Shown here piece by piece: positions 31,245 to 42,976 of a stretch of DNA of 64,000 bases (position 1 is the first letter of the stretch; the number at the start of each line of letters is the position of its first letter). The notes beneath the pieces were generated by a model. The model was given only the letters and a program-made list of their open reading frames with translations. It searched no databases and was not told the DNA's origin. The translations under genes were made by a program, and so were the position numbers. The stretch lies in the NCBI GenBank assembly GCA_029204225.1, contig CM055106.1, forward strand, positions 35,376,361 through 35,440,360. Direction: 5' to 3'. The stretch comes from Diphasiastrum complanatum. Its lineage: Eukaryota; Streptophyta; Lycopodiopsida; Lycopodiales; Lycopodiaceae.

Positions 31245-31331
31245 ATGAAATTGCTTGGGTCTTGGAGGAGCTCGAGGAGCTTGTTTGTGCGATCTATTAA
31301 GTACATGTTGCGTCAAAAAGAGCAAGTTTGA
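31245..31331 (+). CDS. Candidate small ORF, 28 codons
   Basis: I do not recognise the peptide. An ATG in a good plant context (AACAATGAAA) opens a 28-codon frame, MKLLGSWRSSRSLFVRSIKY followed by MLRQKEQV and a stop. It is basic (about eight Arg/Lys) and could be an amphipathic presequence-like peptide. It lies 140 bp downstream of a TTTTGCAG splice-acceptor-like site. A chance ORF is quite possible; nothing besides context and composition supports it. Confidence 0.2.
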   Translation: MKLLGSWRSSRSLFVRSIKYMLRQKEQV

Positions 31332-32876
31332 GAGGAAAAAAGAGTGAGATGTCATAGATACTTGCTATACTTGGACATGCTCTTATGGTTGATAGGGAAG
31401 TTTGGCTTGATAAGGCTAGGCACGTAGCTATTCTAGGTTGGGTGGATTTCCTTTTTTTTGGTTTTCTTTGATTAATGTTTGGTCTTGATTTCATGTGCTT
31501 CTTCTGGATTTATCAAGGAGCTACTCAAGTTAATTAAAGGACAATTTTAAGGGGGCTTTTTTTCTTTTAGGGTGTTTATTTGTAGTGTGTGAAGTTGTCA
31601 AATAGCCTTTCGATATGGATTGCCACTTGTCATCTCTTTTAGGGCACTCTTTTTTGTACAATGTGGTTTTGATGTGGGGCCTACATTAATGACGTTTGGC
31701 AATGATTCATAATTTGGGTACTTTCTTAATCATTGTTGGAACATGCATACATTCTTAGATATGGGTTTCACTTGAGACCTTGGCTCTATATTATTATATT
31801 GGTTACTAGCTTCTAGTGGTTCAATTATGGCGCTCTAAAGTGCATCATTGTTTTTCTTTGCTGTTTTTCTACTTTTAAGTGTGGAGTGATGCTTTCTACA
31901 AGTAGTTTGTCTCTTGTTGAAATCTTCTTGTGCTAATGTTTAGGCTTTTGGTTGCATTTACATTAGCTTTCTCTTACAAATTGTGATAGTCTCTTTCTTT
32001 TGAGCCATGTTATTTTATAGATTGTTTCTTTTGAGCTATAGTTGTTTGATTATTATTGTGATTAGTAGTTGCGATTGAGTTTATTCATTTAGCTTTTGGA
32101 CAAAGCTATGGTGCTAAAAATGGGTGGAAGAAGAATAGAGATTGGGAGAGCAGAAGCGAAGTTTTAGAAAATCTTGTGACAAAGCAAGGATTAGTCTTTG
32201 TTGAATTTGAATTTTTATTTAGAGGGCAAGATGGAAGCATCATGGAGACTTGACAATGGTAGATGGAGAGATATTTTGGTTAGTAATCTTGCCAATTTCA
32301 TTTTCTTTGTGTTTTAAATGAGGAATTGATCATCCTAGGGTGGACATTGCTAATGTTGAGAGAATTGGCAAGAAGACCTAGTTTGTAGCAAAGGTCTTAT
32401 GCTCTAGCACTAATAGAACATGAAATTATTGCTTCATGAAAATGATATTGCATGAATGATCATAATGTCATAAGGAATTATTTGAAGCTAAGAGACAACT
32501 AGATAAAGATCAAGACATTTGTTTGGTTGTTTGCACCTCACTTTTTATATGCATATGTTTCTACATAAAAGAAGGTTTTTCACGTTGCTTCTTTTCTAAA
32601 AAAGAAATCCACATGCTAATTATGTTTTGCAAATTGAGATAGATAAGCACCTCAAGCTCTCAAAGATGGCATAGCAACAACCCCAAACTGCATGGGCTCG
32701 ACACGTGTTGTCTAACTATATTGGCACTTGTCCAACTAGTAAGCCCAATATAGGCCAAAAACATTGATGAACACAGGACATGCCCCTGCTTGGAAACAAT
32801 TCTAAACAAGTGGACCCAATTGAAAAGAACTGAGTTCTGGAAACGGGCAAAAACACCCGGTTTTTAGAGCGAAAAT
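31332..32876. other. No recognisable gene
   Basis: T-rich sequence on the plus strand with only short ORFs. No LTR termini, primer site or domain seen. Confidence 0.45.
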
Positions 32877-33010
32877 TGTTGGAATTATTTTCTTTACTCT
32901 CCTAAATCCTATGTTAATCTACCTCCATTCATGCTGCTGCATTTTTACTCATGTTGTCGCATAGTCTGCATATTTACATGTAAAATAAGATAGACGAATA
33001 AAACGCGACT
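32877..33010 (+). repeat. Copia A LTR fragment, first 134 bp
   Basis: TGTTGGAATTATTTTC, then CTCTCCTAAATCCTATGTTA, CCATTCATGCTGCTGC and ACATGTAAAATAAGA match the start of the A LTR (compare 37694 onward). It stops where another LTR begins at 33011. Confidence 0.8.
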
Positions 33011-33515
33011 GTCTAAGAGAAGCTCCCTAAGATCCTGCTTACAAGACAAAACACAATGGAAAACACACTATGGAGCAACCACCCAACCAAGTAGAAGCAA
33101 CCAATCAACTCTAGAAGCTCACCCCCAAGCCAAGGAACAAGAGGCATGAATGTAGAGTGAAACCCTAGCAATGAATCCATGATCATAATGAGGAGTAGGG
33201 CAAGTTTGGCCTCTTCTTATAGAGCCATAAGCATCCTGGGCACATAGCCATGCATAGCCCTAAGTTCCCTATACATAGATCCACCTAGAATAGAGTCCTA
33301 TGCATGGACCACCTATTCATAGAATTGCTATTGATAACTCTACACATGCATACATTGTCTCATACCTTGTCTAAACTCCATTTAGTGTGGTCTGGGCCTC
33401 ACAAGGATATTAGTTACTTTCGGGTCACATCCAGTATGACGTGGCAGAACTAACAGCTTGATTTACTGGAGTACCATGTATCCAAGAATCATATGTACTG
33501 GTCATGGACATAACA
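33011..33515 (-). repeat. 3' LTR of a minus-strand element, chromovirus-like
   Basis: 505 bp with TG...CA ends: on the plus strand TGTCTAAGAGAAGC...GACATAACA. A TATA box in the sense strand (TATAAGAAGAGGCC, about 33206-33219) fits an LTR promoter. The adjoining purine tract and the TGTTATGTCC start resemble plant chromovirus LTRs (known for that group; inferred here). No second copy was found. Confidence 0.6.
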
Positions 33516-33527
33516 TTCTTCCCTCCT
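33516..33527 (-). other. Polypurine tract beside the 33.0-33.5 kb LTR
   Basis: TTCTTCCCTCCT on the plus strand, i.e. AGGAGGGAAGAA in sense, directly before TGTTATG. Confidence 0.65.
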
Positions 33528-36500
33528 TAAACTGTTTTTATTCTTAGAAACTCTCTAAACAGGAAAGAATAACAGGAACGGTTCTTTTAACTTTAAATAT
33601 CAACCTAGAAAATTATTATCCTTAGTCTAACTTTCACATCAAACAAGTACTCAGAGATAATCCTATTTTCCAAATGATAATCTCTACACTGGAGTACAAC
33701 TCAGGTTTGAAAAAGTACACTAAGCGATAAATTTTCCAACTACGTTATATTCACCATAAGTTAGTAACATCACCTTCATGTAAAGCATTTATATGAAACA
33801 CTGGGTGAGATAACCTAACTTACGAGATTAAAGTTAAAGAAATAATGAAATAATTATAATTACAGTCTAAAATCATCCACAAACTCTGGCAGACAATTCA
33901 TAAGTTTTCAAGTACAAATATCCCTTAGAATCCAATTCCAAGATATGATAATTCATTTAACTAGAATCTCTAGGAGAATCATTAAGATATATAATGATTA
34001 AAACTCAACTCTAAGTATCCCAGATACTCTTTTGAGTTAAATGCTCCTGTTTCTAGCACCAAATACAAGAAAAATATCATCCATTCTCTGTCTCCTAAGA
34101 TAACTGGAGATCCAATTCAAATGAAGAACTGTACTCAAGCATCTGCAGACCATAAACTGTAGTAGAATAACATCCACTAGATAAATTCAATTCTCCACAA
34201 ATAAAATACTTATCTTGTGAGAATATCTGTGAGATCCATAGGTCCTCAAATATAACATCGGAGTAGAGAGATTTAAAAACAATGATCTGAATTCTTACTC
34301 AAATAATAGATCAAGAATTAATCATCACACTTAAGAATCATTACAATTTCTTATAATCCTCTGACAATAATTAAGTATCTATTTATGATCCGTTAATCAT
34401 AAGTATTTAGATTCATATGATTCGTCAATCATAATTTTCTTAAATTCAAATCATACTTAATCATTTATAGGATACTGGAGTATATGTCTAACATAACTCA
34501 AAAAAAGTAAGAGTCATTCCAGAAATCTTTCCATTAAGAAAATACTGGATTTAGGAATACTTTCTACCAGGACTCTTAAACTGAAGTGCAATATTCAAGG
34601 TCTATAAATCACTGGTAATTAAAGACTGAACGCATACCAAAATGACAATCATCTTCAACTACAAAACTTTAGATTACAATCCAAAATCACATCTAGATAC
34701 CCAAAGTCCCGCTGAATATCAATTCATTGTTATTCTTGGATTCATTATGATTTGTTATCCATTTGAGCTCTCTGGGATACGATCACTAATGAGCTGAGTC
34801 CCTTTCTTAACTAAAGAATACTCTATCCCAAGAATATTGTATATCCAATGCACACAATTTTTAACTGATGAATCTAAATGATTCACTAATCATGCGTCTT
34901 ACAAGCAATATAATTAAAAAACCATCAGTTTCTGGTGAATCCACATCACACCGATCATTTTACCAATTAACTAAATCATAGAAAAGTCAGAAATAAGTGC
35001 TTCCACTAAAGATTTCACACAGTTACACACAAGACTCCTTCAAATATTTTCACTCTGAGTGATAGAAATTACTATCCCATCAAAATCCATTTATGCAACA
35101 GAGATATTCTAGGTTTAAGAAATTGAAACATTTTAACTTAGAATTTATCTAAATTCCAAGTCTATTCACACAAGTAGTAATTTATACTTCATGCTGGAAA
35201 GAAGCATATAAATCAGTTTGATATCCTATATTCGAGAGATTACTAAGAAGTAAAGGATTAATTAAGAAATCGAGAAATAGATTTGAGGGCCTCTGATTTT
35301 GTAAATAATGAGATACCACATTGGGATCTAGATTAAACCTCAAAATTTTCCAAAATACTCCACATTTGATTGAATGGTTTTCTTCTTTCCCATATCGCGA
35401 CTAGGTACTAAATACACCATTGATCATCAAATCTTTACAGTCCTAGAATTTTCTTTCCAAAATTACTGATGTCCCATACCATCAGCTTTTCCTTCCAGAG
35501 GACCCTCAACTGCCTTATCTGATATTCTAGAGATCCACTAATCATCTAGTTGTCCTAAAATCCATATAGGATATTATCTCTTGTTCCCAAACACTGGAGA
35601 ATACATTTATTTGGATGATTGGCATGCCTATCAGATGGATACCCAAAATCCACATCTGATTATGTGACTTAGACAGAAAAATTAATATGGTTCAATATTA
35701 CATCGCGATCCTTTCTAGTTAATGATAAGCTTCAAAACTCTACTGATGCATCAAATCTAGGGACAAGCTTCTGCCAACTGACAGATCCAATGTAATCCAC
35801 GTATCAGATTCCACTTCTAGACCTCACAATTGACATCCAAAACTACGGATAACTCAATGGTTACAAAAAAATCAGTTACGAATTCATCTGAATAAATTCT
35901 AACCAGGAAATTAATAACCAGTATTAAGCAATAATTTACAAGGATTACCAAAATCCTAACTACGAAATACATTTTTCGATCACACTTACTACCTCTGATG
36001 TCCACTCTTCTTTCCTCCTCAGAATTTTTAGTTTCCTGAAAATATATTCTAGCTAAGGTACCAAGAAGACGTAACGACATTAGTAAATGTTTTAAAACTA
36101 ATTACTATAGGAAAAAAAATCCAAAACAATTTCACTTCTATTCTATACCTGGGCTGAATATAATTCACCACATGATTTTACTGGAAATGAAATCAGTTAT
36201 GTAATTTCTATTTTTACATATTTTCCAATAAAGTTGGACTGTTTTTTCTTTTTATTGACTGGTTTGGCATTACTCTATTAATATTGAAAAAACCTATCCA
36301 AACACTGAATATGAAATTACATGAATGGAAATCCCACCAATAGGATTTCGGTAATTCTTGAACCGTATCCTGTCAGATTTACTGAGTAGAAAAAGAATAC
36401 TATGGCTACTTATCCAATCTGGTCATTTCATATTGTTTGACGATTTTAATTCAAATTTAACAAGTATCTTGCACAAACGTTCACTTGACTGATTTCTATT

Positions 36501-36769
36501 GATACATCGATTAGAAAACCACCAGACAAATAACTGATTTCAAATTTTAACCAATTTGAACGACTCGGGATAAAAGATGACTCATACATGGGAAGATCTG
36601 TGCTCCAATCAAGCACTTGCAGGCAGCATAACCTTCATTGTTAGCAGATTCCAGAGAATCCCCTGATGCTGAGCCAAGCTAAAACACAGAGCATCTCTCA
36701 CCAAGACCGAGGAGGTCTCAGAAGGAGGAGAGTAGAAGAAGCTGAGAGTCGAGCATGAGAGCCGAGGAT
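33528..36769 (-). other. AT-rich, ORF-poor stretch, probably a decayed element interior
   Basis: Position next to a purine tract says this should be the 3' interior of a minus-strand LTR element, but the frames are closed everywhere: in 3.2 kb the longest ORF is 87 codons (36080-35817, no motif). Words such as ACTGGAG, AATCATT and ATCCAAT recur irregularly. I see no chromodomain or RT motif. Strong C-to-T/G-to-A decay is a plausible explanation (inference). Confidence 0.4.
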
Positions 36770-37190
36770 TACTAGCTAGGGTGATAGATTATTTCTATGT
36801 GAGCTACATGGTGAATCCCAAAGAAGGAACGACCATGTAGGAGCTAGAAATGTTCCTAGGCAATGTAAATAAGTGTAGACCCCTCTTAAATAAATTAGAG
36901 TGAGCCACCTTTTGATGGTGACCTCTAGTGGAAGGGCTATTTTCACATGTATTTCTAAATTAGTGGAATTGCCACTTAGGCTCCACATGGACAGCCCTCT
37001 TGCTTATTTAAGGGCCCTTCTCTCTTGTGAGAGAGCTTATATTGTATTGTCATTTCTCTTGCATGAATAAAGAAGATCTTCCACGAGTTCTTAACAATTG
37101 AGAGACTCCTTGTTCATGGCTATTATCTTGAGTGAAATTCCTATGAACATGCTTTGATTTCTTGTTGTGGTTGTAGCTTAATTAGATTTG
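36770..37190 (+). repeat. LTR-like sequence with promoter and polyadenylation signals
   Basis: A TATA-like CTTATTTAAGGGC at about 37012-37024 is followed 45 bp later by AATAAA (37066-37071), the arrangement of a plus-strand LTR. The 5' end may be the TGATAGATTATTTC near 36780. Ends are not fixed because there is no second copy and the right side runs into a B LTR fragment. Confidence 0.4.
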
Positions 37191-37194
37191 TTGC

Positions 37195-37690
37195 TAAAGC
37201 AACATTGTCAAAAATTGCAAGTAAAAATACAATGTTGCGTTTTTCACATTTTTCGCCTGTCAGGAATTGCGAGTAAAAATGTAGTGTCGCATTTTTTGCA
37301 TTTTTCAAAGTGCCTCAAATATTAAGGAAATGACTTTGGCAAAGTGTGGGGCTACCCCAATATTCAAGAAATAAGCTTTTGCGGCATTGTCGCATTTCTC
37401 ACAAATGTCGTATTTTTTGCATGTGGTAGTTTACGTTCATTTCTGTAGAGTGTCGCATTTTTTGCCTGTGACAATTACGTTCATTTCTGTAGAGTGACAG
37501 TCACGTTCATTTATGTAGACAGATTGTTTACGGCCAAATGTCATTGCTTATCAGCAAGCAACTTTTGAAAAGAATTGGATAAATGCCAACAGACTCCAGC
37601 CAACTGGCAGCTGCATTTGACGACCTAATTGCTTAGTATAAATAGCTATTCCTATTTCAACATCTAATTATCAAATCAGATCAAGTATTA
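37195..37690 (+). repeat. LTR family B fragment, plus orientation
   Basis: Collinear with the two pieces at 21815-22481 and 26882-27308 in reverse complement and runs across the point where those are split. It includes a TATA box (TTAGTATAAATAGC, about 37634-37647). It contains internal subrepeats (TGTCGCATTTTTTGC; ACGTTCATTT at 37433, 37477 and 37503). It ends where an A LTR starts at 37694. Confidence 0.75.
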
Positions 37691-37693
37691 AAT

Positions 37694-38563
37694 ATGTTGG
37701 ATTTATCTCCTCTACTCTCCTAAATCCTAAGTTAATTTGTCTCCATTCACGTTGTTGTATTTTACTTGCATTGTCACACAGCTGCATATTTACATGTAAA
37801 ATAAGACAGGCAAAAAAGACGATACTGGCCTACAAATACCAAAGGTGCCCTAATGGAAAAACAAAGGTACCCTGTAAATCAAATTTTAAGGCATTTGTTA
37901 GAGTCTCGCATTTTTCGCATTTTCATCAACATTCATTTCAACGAAGGCTGATGTCATGGCCTTCTGACGCTCATCCCATGCAATCGTGCAATCAAATTTG
38001 ACAACGACAGTAGCCACCCACGATCTCCCACAGACAACACATTCACTTTGTACTTTCTTTATCTGCACACCTGTAAAAATAAAATAAAATTATGTATATA
38101 TATTGGATACCATCTGCGTATTCAGTGTGTGAAAAATATAGCATGTATCAGAAGCATATCAGAGATAGACGAAGTAGATGCTTTCGCGCATCAATTCTTT
38201 CTTCCAGATGTATTGTTAGTAATAGGTTTATAACCTTTTATAGATTGTGTGATTAGCTTTGTGAAGCACGCGGTTTCGTCCACTATTGTCTTGTGCTCAC
38301 CTGCATTATTGACCTGTATATTTTGCTATACGTAGTCTAATTACAGCTCTATTTGTTCTACGTTCAAATTTGTGTCAATATGGCAATCCTTTTCTACATC
38401 TGTCTAGCTTTCTAATTTCTTAATATGGTAGTCTGCTCTTTGCGAATTATTATTAGTCTAGCTGTTAGCGACTAATATTTAGTCTTGTATTTCATGACTG
38501 ATTATCTTTCTGATGTTTTGATGCTTAATGTTTGGCTACGTAATCAGATTGAACGTGATTTCT
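37694..38563 (+). repeat. Copia A LTR, sense first 870 bp
   Basis: Starts TGTTGGATTTATCTCC and follows the A LTR (GGTTTCGTCCACTATTGTC; TTAATGTTTGGCTACGTAAT; ACGTGATTTCTA) to about 38563, where gypsy integrase sequence begins. The last 170-200 bp of the LTR are missing here; a stretch equal to that part lies in the opposite orientation at 48129-48295. Confidence 0.85.
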
Positions 38564-39412
38564 AGGTCATGCTTCATGGCAAACTGCAAGGATAGGAGCT
38601 CCATTTCTCTTGGTAGTACACATTCTTGGCCATACACTACAAAAAAGAGCGTGGTACTGGTCTTATAGATGGCATTATATGCCCACAATGCCAAATACAA
38701 TTTTTTATCCCAATTTCTCTGTTGGTCTGATACGATTTTTCTTAGGATCCCTACCAGCTGTTTGTTTGTGCTTTCAACTTGACCGTTGGCTTGCGAGTGG
38801 CAGGGTGTGCTCTTCTGGTGTTTGATCGTCAACTGATCGGTCAAGGCTTTAATCATTTTGTTAGGAAATGGTACCCTTGTCATAGATGAGTTCTCTGGGT
38901 GTACCAAACCGGCCTATCACCTGTTCTAGCAAGAACCAAAAGGTTTCTTTTGAATTGTTCTTGGCCACAACCCGTGCCTCGACCCACTTTGTGAAGTAAT
39001 CAGTGGCCACAATGATGTAATGTTTTCTGCTAGATGAAGCTGGATGTATTGGACCAACGAAGTCGATGCCCCATTTTTCAAAGGGGAGACAGGCCTGTAT
39101 TGGAACTAACGATCGCACACAGTTATCCGTCTTGTCAACTCGTTGACAAGTGTCACAGTTCCGGGCATATAATGGGCATCTTGGAATGGTGTAGGCCACC
39201 AGTAATCGGCCCTCATAATTTTTTGTCCTGAGTTGATCAGCAAAGTAACCCCCATAGACAAATTCGTGACACTCCTCTAGTATAAATTTGGCTTCTTTAG
39301 GAGTGACGCATCTTTGATACAACTGTTCTACTCCTCGACTGTATAGTGTGTCTCCTATTAAAGCAAACTTTAGGGCTTGTAGACATAGCTTTTGTTTTTT
39401 TGGAGCTGTCAT
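38564..39412 (-). pseudogene. Integrase of the 38-43 kb gypsy element
   Basis: ORF 39412-38861 gives the His/Cys zinc domain (HEFVYGGYFADQLRTKN ... CDTCQRVDK; the first His pair is degraded to H...Y), the first catalytic Asp (KWGIDFVGPIHPASS) and a second Asp in ELIYDKGT. A frame change leads to 38907 onward with the third catalytic residue in HSQANGQVESTNKQL and WAYNAIYKTSTTLFFVVYG. The chain is cut after SLQFAMKHD; the following residues of the ORF come from the adjoining A LTR. The frameshift and truncation inactivate it. Confidence 0.9.
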
Positions 39413-39430
39413 ACCGCTGGGTGTATGACA

Positions 39431-39946
39431 CTAAAGCTGTATACCACTTAGGTAGATTGGTAAAGTTGTATACCACTTAGGGATTGTGTCAATGTCTACC
39501 TTCAAAAGTTCTCTTAGGTGGTCAGTCTCCCACTCATCGTCTGTTTCAGTAACCCCTCCCAACTCGCAAATGCAATCGTTTAACCCTTGTTGTTTAGGTG
39601 GCTTGCTTTGGAGGGTGTAGTCAAATTCCTGAAGGGAGATTATCCATTTCATTAAGCACTCATGAGGTTCTAGTTTATTCATCATCAAGGTGACCGCAAT
39701 ACTCTTGGTAAAGAAAGTCACTTTTCGATGTAATAGGTAATGCCTTAGTTTGGCGGCAGCGTAAGCTATCTCCAAACAAATTTTCTCAATCTTACTATAA
39801 TTAAGTTCGGCTTTGTTCAATTTTATCCCTATAAAAATAAGAGGGTGATATTTTTTTCCCCAAATCTGGGCTAGGCAACAGTTTATGCATGTGTCTGTGG
39901 TGCTAGCCCAAGAGTCATCTGGTACATGTGGCGTAGGCCATGGCAT
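39431..39946 (-). pseudogene. RNase H of the 38-43 kb gypsy element
   Basis: One open frame of 171 codons. The domain shows KLNKAELNYSKIEKICLEIA, KLRHYLLHRKVTFFTKSIAV, MNKLEPHECLMKWIISLQEF and DYTL, the conserved order of the gypsy RNase H, with the Glu of the E-K-E block kept. It sits between RT and integrase as expected. The start of the domain (usually D-A-S) is disturbed at the frame change near 39.93 kb. Confidence 0.9.
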
Positions 39947-39949
39947 ATC

Positions 39950-40759
39950 TTTTGTAATAACCGCTCGAGCCTAAGAAGGTCTGAAGTTGAGACACCGTAG
40001 TTGGTGCCATCATGGCTAGGAGCATAGCTATTTTTTTCTGAGTCAGTTGCCATGCCATACTTACTAATGACATGTCCTAACAGTACCCCGTAAGGAACTT
40101 CGAATAGGCACTTGTTAGCGTTCAAGGCTATACAGGTTACTGCGCACTTCTGAAAACACTTCTCTAGCATGGTGAGATGTTCTATGATGGGTGGTGTCCC
40201 CTAGGTCATCTATAAAAATTTTGAGGTTTTCGTCTACAAACCTCTGATAGGTTCCAGGGGCGTTAGTCAACCCAAAAGGCATGACGTGGTAAGCAAAAAT
40301 CCCAAAAGTGATTGTGAAGGTGGTCTTTAATTTATCCTCTTTTGCTATGGCTATCTGATTATAGCTTGTGAAACAGTCATGAAAGAATATTGATCTCTTT
40401 CCACCATTTCTTCTAGGACTTGGTCTATAAATGGCAGTGGGTAGTAGTCCTTCTTAGTATGTTCATTCAACCTCTTATAATCTACACACACATGAATGTT
40501 TCATGTGTGTGGAGTTCTTCTTGGTGCGAGGTACTATTGGGGAACACCACTCGATGTTCTCTACTGGAAATATTAGTCTAGCATTTTGAAGTCTCTCGAG
40601 TTCAGTGTATACTCCTTCCTTTAGACAGTAGAATAGTCGGCGTTGTTTTTGTCGTATAGGTCCCTCCTTTAGTGGTATTGTATGAGTCACTAGATCGGGT
40701 GGAATCCCCTTCAAATCTGTGTAGTCCCAGGCAAAAATATGCTGGTACTTTCTACTCAA
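39950..40759 (-). pseudogene. Reverse transcriptase of the 38-43 kb gypsy element
   Basis: ORF 40759-40475 carries the RT entry (IFAWDYTDLKGIPPDLVTH, RQKQRR, WCSPIVPRTKKN). The next frames give AYHVMPFGLTNAPGTYQRFV and the catalytic box as IFIDDLG (usual YVDD), both Asp kept, then ORF 40170-39883 with LNANKCLFEVPYGVLLGHVI. At least three frame changes and a disturbed stretch at 40.44-40.48 kb break the enzyme. Confidence 0.88.
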
Positions 40760-41126
40760 CCATTCATACTCTTCTTTTTCTCCAATGCCTAGGGAAGCAT
40801 CTATTTTGATATTCTTGGGCTCTTCTAGGGTGCCTAGGTCTATCAGACAGATATCGACATCTCGAACTTTGGGAGGCCGCCCTTCGGGAGTGTTCCACTC
40901 TATATACAGTACTGATCTCAGGTCTACTTCATCTTCACTCGTAGTAAACTCATCATCATCCTCACTACTCGTGACCTCCTCCCACTCGGACGAAGGTATG
41001 GGCGCTCTTTCTGACTAAGGCACCTGGGGTATCGTTTGACTACGGTACAGTCTCTACCCCTTCCAAAAATCAATACTCTTGCGGGGATGTCGACAGTGTA
41101 GTTGCTAAGCCTGAGCCATGGCTATC

Positions 41127-41516
41127 CTAGCAATATAGAATACCCCCAATTCCAACATACATCCTCATGACATAAAAGTCCACTTGAATGGTCTTTTTAG
41201 CCACGATAATGGGTACATTCTTTAGCTCACCCTCTGGTTTGATCACAGAGTTGTTGGCTAGCTTTAGTGTTGTCAAAGTAGCAGGATCTAGAGTGAAACT
41301 GAGTCGGTCTGAAAGTTCTAAACTTATAATGCTAACTGCCAACCCTGCATCAACTATGGCCCCTGAAATGACTAGACCATCTATCAATACGTCTACCTTA
41401 GGACAGTAGCGATCTAACAAGTCTGCATCTACTTTCCCAATTGTCAGTGGTTCTAGTGTTCTAGTTGTGGGTAGTCTCATCAGTTGTTTGACCATACGTT
41501 GAATAGTGGGTGACAA
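41127..41516 (-). pseudogene. Aspartic protease of the 38-43 kb gypsy element
   Basis: A 129-codon ORF with the retropepsin core VDVLIDGLVISGAIVDAGLA followed by VSIISLELSDRL and the flap/second half LKLANNSVIKPEGELKNVPI. The usual D-S-G-A is D-A-G-L here: the catalytic Asp and Gly remain, flanking residues differ. It lies upstream of RT in the expected order. Confidence 0.82.
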
Positions 41517-41613
41517 CTATACTAGTTGCCAGAGCCCTATTTCCAACTTTAGATTCTCTAGAGCTTGACCTAGGTCAATATTCCCTCTCTTCAGATTTAG
41601 GTCTATATCCTTC

Positions 41614-42413
41614 CTAAAACCTGTGGTTTATGGTCGTAGTTCTCTTAGTCTCTAGGCTAGTTTCCTCTTTTCTTGGTCCTAGGAATCTTGGATGTCTACG
41701 CCCTTCTAAAATGCTAAGCTGACTTTGCTCTTTTGTTAGTGGATCCTCGTAGATGGGTGTAGGTTCAAATATCGGCTTCTCAATGACTACTGGGTCGTCT
41801 ACCTCCAGTGGTGGTTTAGGTATAGGCTTAGGTTTCCTGGGGGGTAACTCTGTCTGGAGGTTACTTCGGGTCACTACTAACACCTCTTTTCTGCTTGTGG
41901 GTTCCTCCACTGTCTCTACGACTATGAAGTTCATGGGTGGCCGATCATCTTCTATGTGCACCTTCCCTTTGTCCTCCTCCTGACTAATCCTAGGTCCCCG
42001 CTGTATGTACTGAGGTGGCCTAGATGGCCCCACCGTTTTGTCCTCCTAGGGCCTGTGATTTATTGGCCCACGAATTCTATTCCTAGTGTTTAGCGCGTCT
42101 CTATGTACCCAGCATCTACCCTCCAAGTGTCCAGGCCTCTTGTAGTACCCACACACTTGGTTGGGACATTTCAGTTCAAATGGTTCCCTCTACAATATTG
42201 ACATACTAGGGGGTTTGGTCCCTCTATGGAGTGTCTCTGACCCAACAAATTTTGTTTGAGAAAGTTTACATCCGCCACTAAGGTTTGCATATCTTCACTC
42301 ATCACATCCATGTATCCTTTCATCATGGCTCGCATATCATCTAATTCTGTGTTGGAGCCTATGCTCTCATAGCCTCTATCGGGCATCTGTGTCTGGAGCC
42401 TTAATATTGGCAA
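41614..42413 (-). pseudogene. gag end, zinc knuckle and linker of the gypsy element
   Basis: ORF 42413-42171 (DMRAMMKGYMDVMSEDMQTL, ending in CQYCRGNHLN) is followed by a shifted frame with a zinc knuckle that has lost one Cys (CGYYKRPGHLEGRC), then ORF 42033-41614, a proline-rich acidic linker (PPRKPKPIPKPPLEVDDPVV). The main part of gag is absent between here and the primer site 550 bp away, so the element has an internal 5' deletion. Confidence 0.75.
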
Positions 42414-42959
42414 TATATTGGGAGAAGGTTGACTCGACGAAGGTCCATCAGCGTTATTTTTTATAAAAAAAATCTTTGATCAAACTTTTCTGATGGAAAT
42501 AACCTTCGCCTAAATCTTAGATAGTGAATCTGACTCAAATAAAGCTAGGGTGGAACTGGCGAAGGTTCCTAACACATATAAATACAATTTTTGTAGTTTG
42601 ACGAGGGTAAAAATGCAGATTTTCTGTGATCTTGGCAAAATTAACGTTCGCTGAACTCAGAAATGATAATCTACTATAAATAGAATCTTCAGGAAACTAG
42701 ATGAAGGATATGGTAAATAATCAAGAGTAATACTGGTATTATTGCAAAAAAGAAACTTTTTTGACAAAAATATGACAGTATGACAACTGATCTTTTGGGA
42801 AACCTTCATCCAACTTACTGATTATAAAAAATGGTTAATATAACTGACATAGACTCTGGCGAATGTTTAGGCAAAGGTTCACTATTCATGCCACGACAAG
42901 ATGCCTAACGCAAGCTAACCATCCAACAAACATGCTGCAAACTGAAAAATTGGCGTAGC
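42414..42959 (-). other. Shortened 5' interior of the gypsy element
   Basis: About 550 bp between the residual gag and the primer site, without an ORF. Words such as GGCGAAGGTT(C) recur (42437, 42558, 42874 region). A deleted gag is the likely reason for its shortness. Confidence 0.5.
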
Positions 42960-42976
42960 TCCCCGGCAACGGCGCT
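42960..42976 (-). other. Primer binding site, tRNA-Asp type
   Basis: TCCCCGGCAACGGCGCT on the plus strand is the complement of GGCGCCGTTGCCGGGGA, a primer site known in plant Tat/Athila-type gypsy elements. It touches the LTR start TGGGTTTC at 42977. Confidence 0.88.

Larger units (their letters stand above)
38564..42976 (-). mobile_element. Ty3/gypsy element, minus strand, 3' truncated
   Basis: Order in the sense direction: LTR (from 42977 rightwards), tRNA-Asp type primer site, a shortened gag end with zinc knuckle, linker, protease, RT, RNase H, integrase. It ends inside the integrase C-terminal half at about 38564, where an A LTR is joined. The primer site is the type known from the Tat/Athila branch of plant gypsy elements. 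No chromodomain is visible. All enzymes have stops, shifts or altered active sites. Confidence 0.88.
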
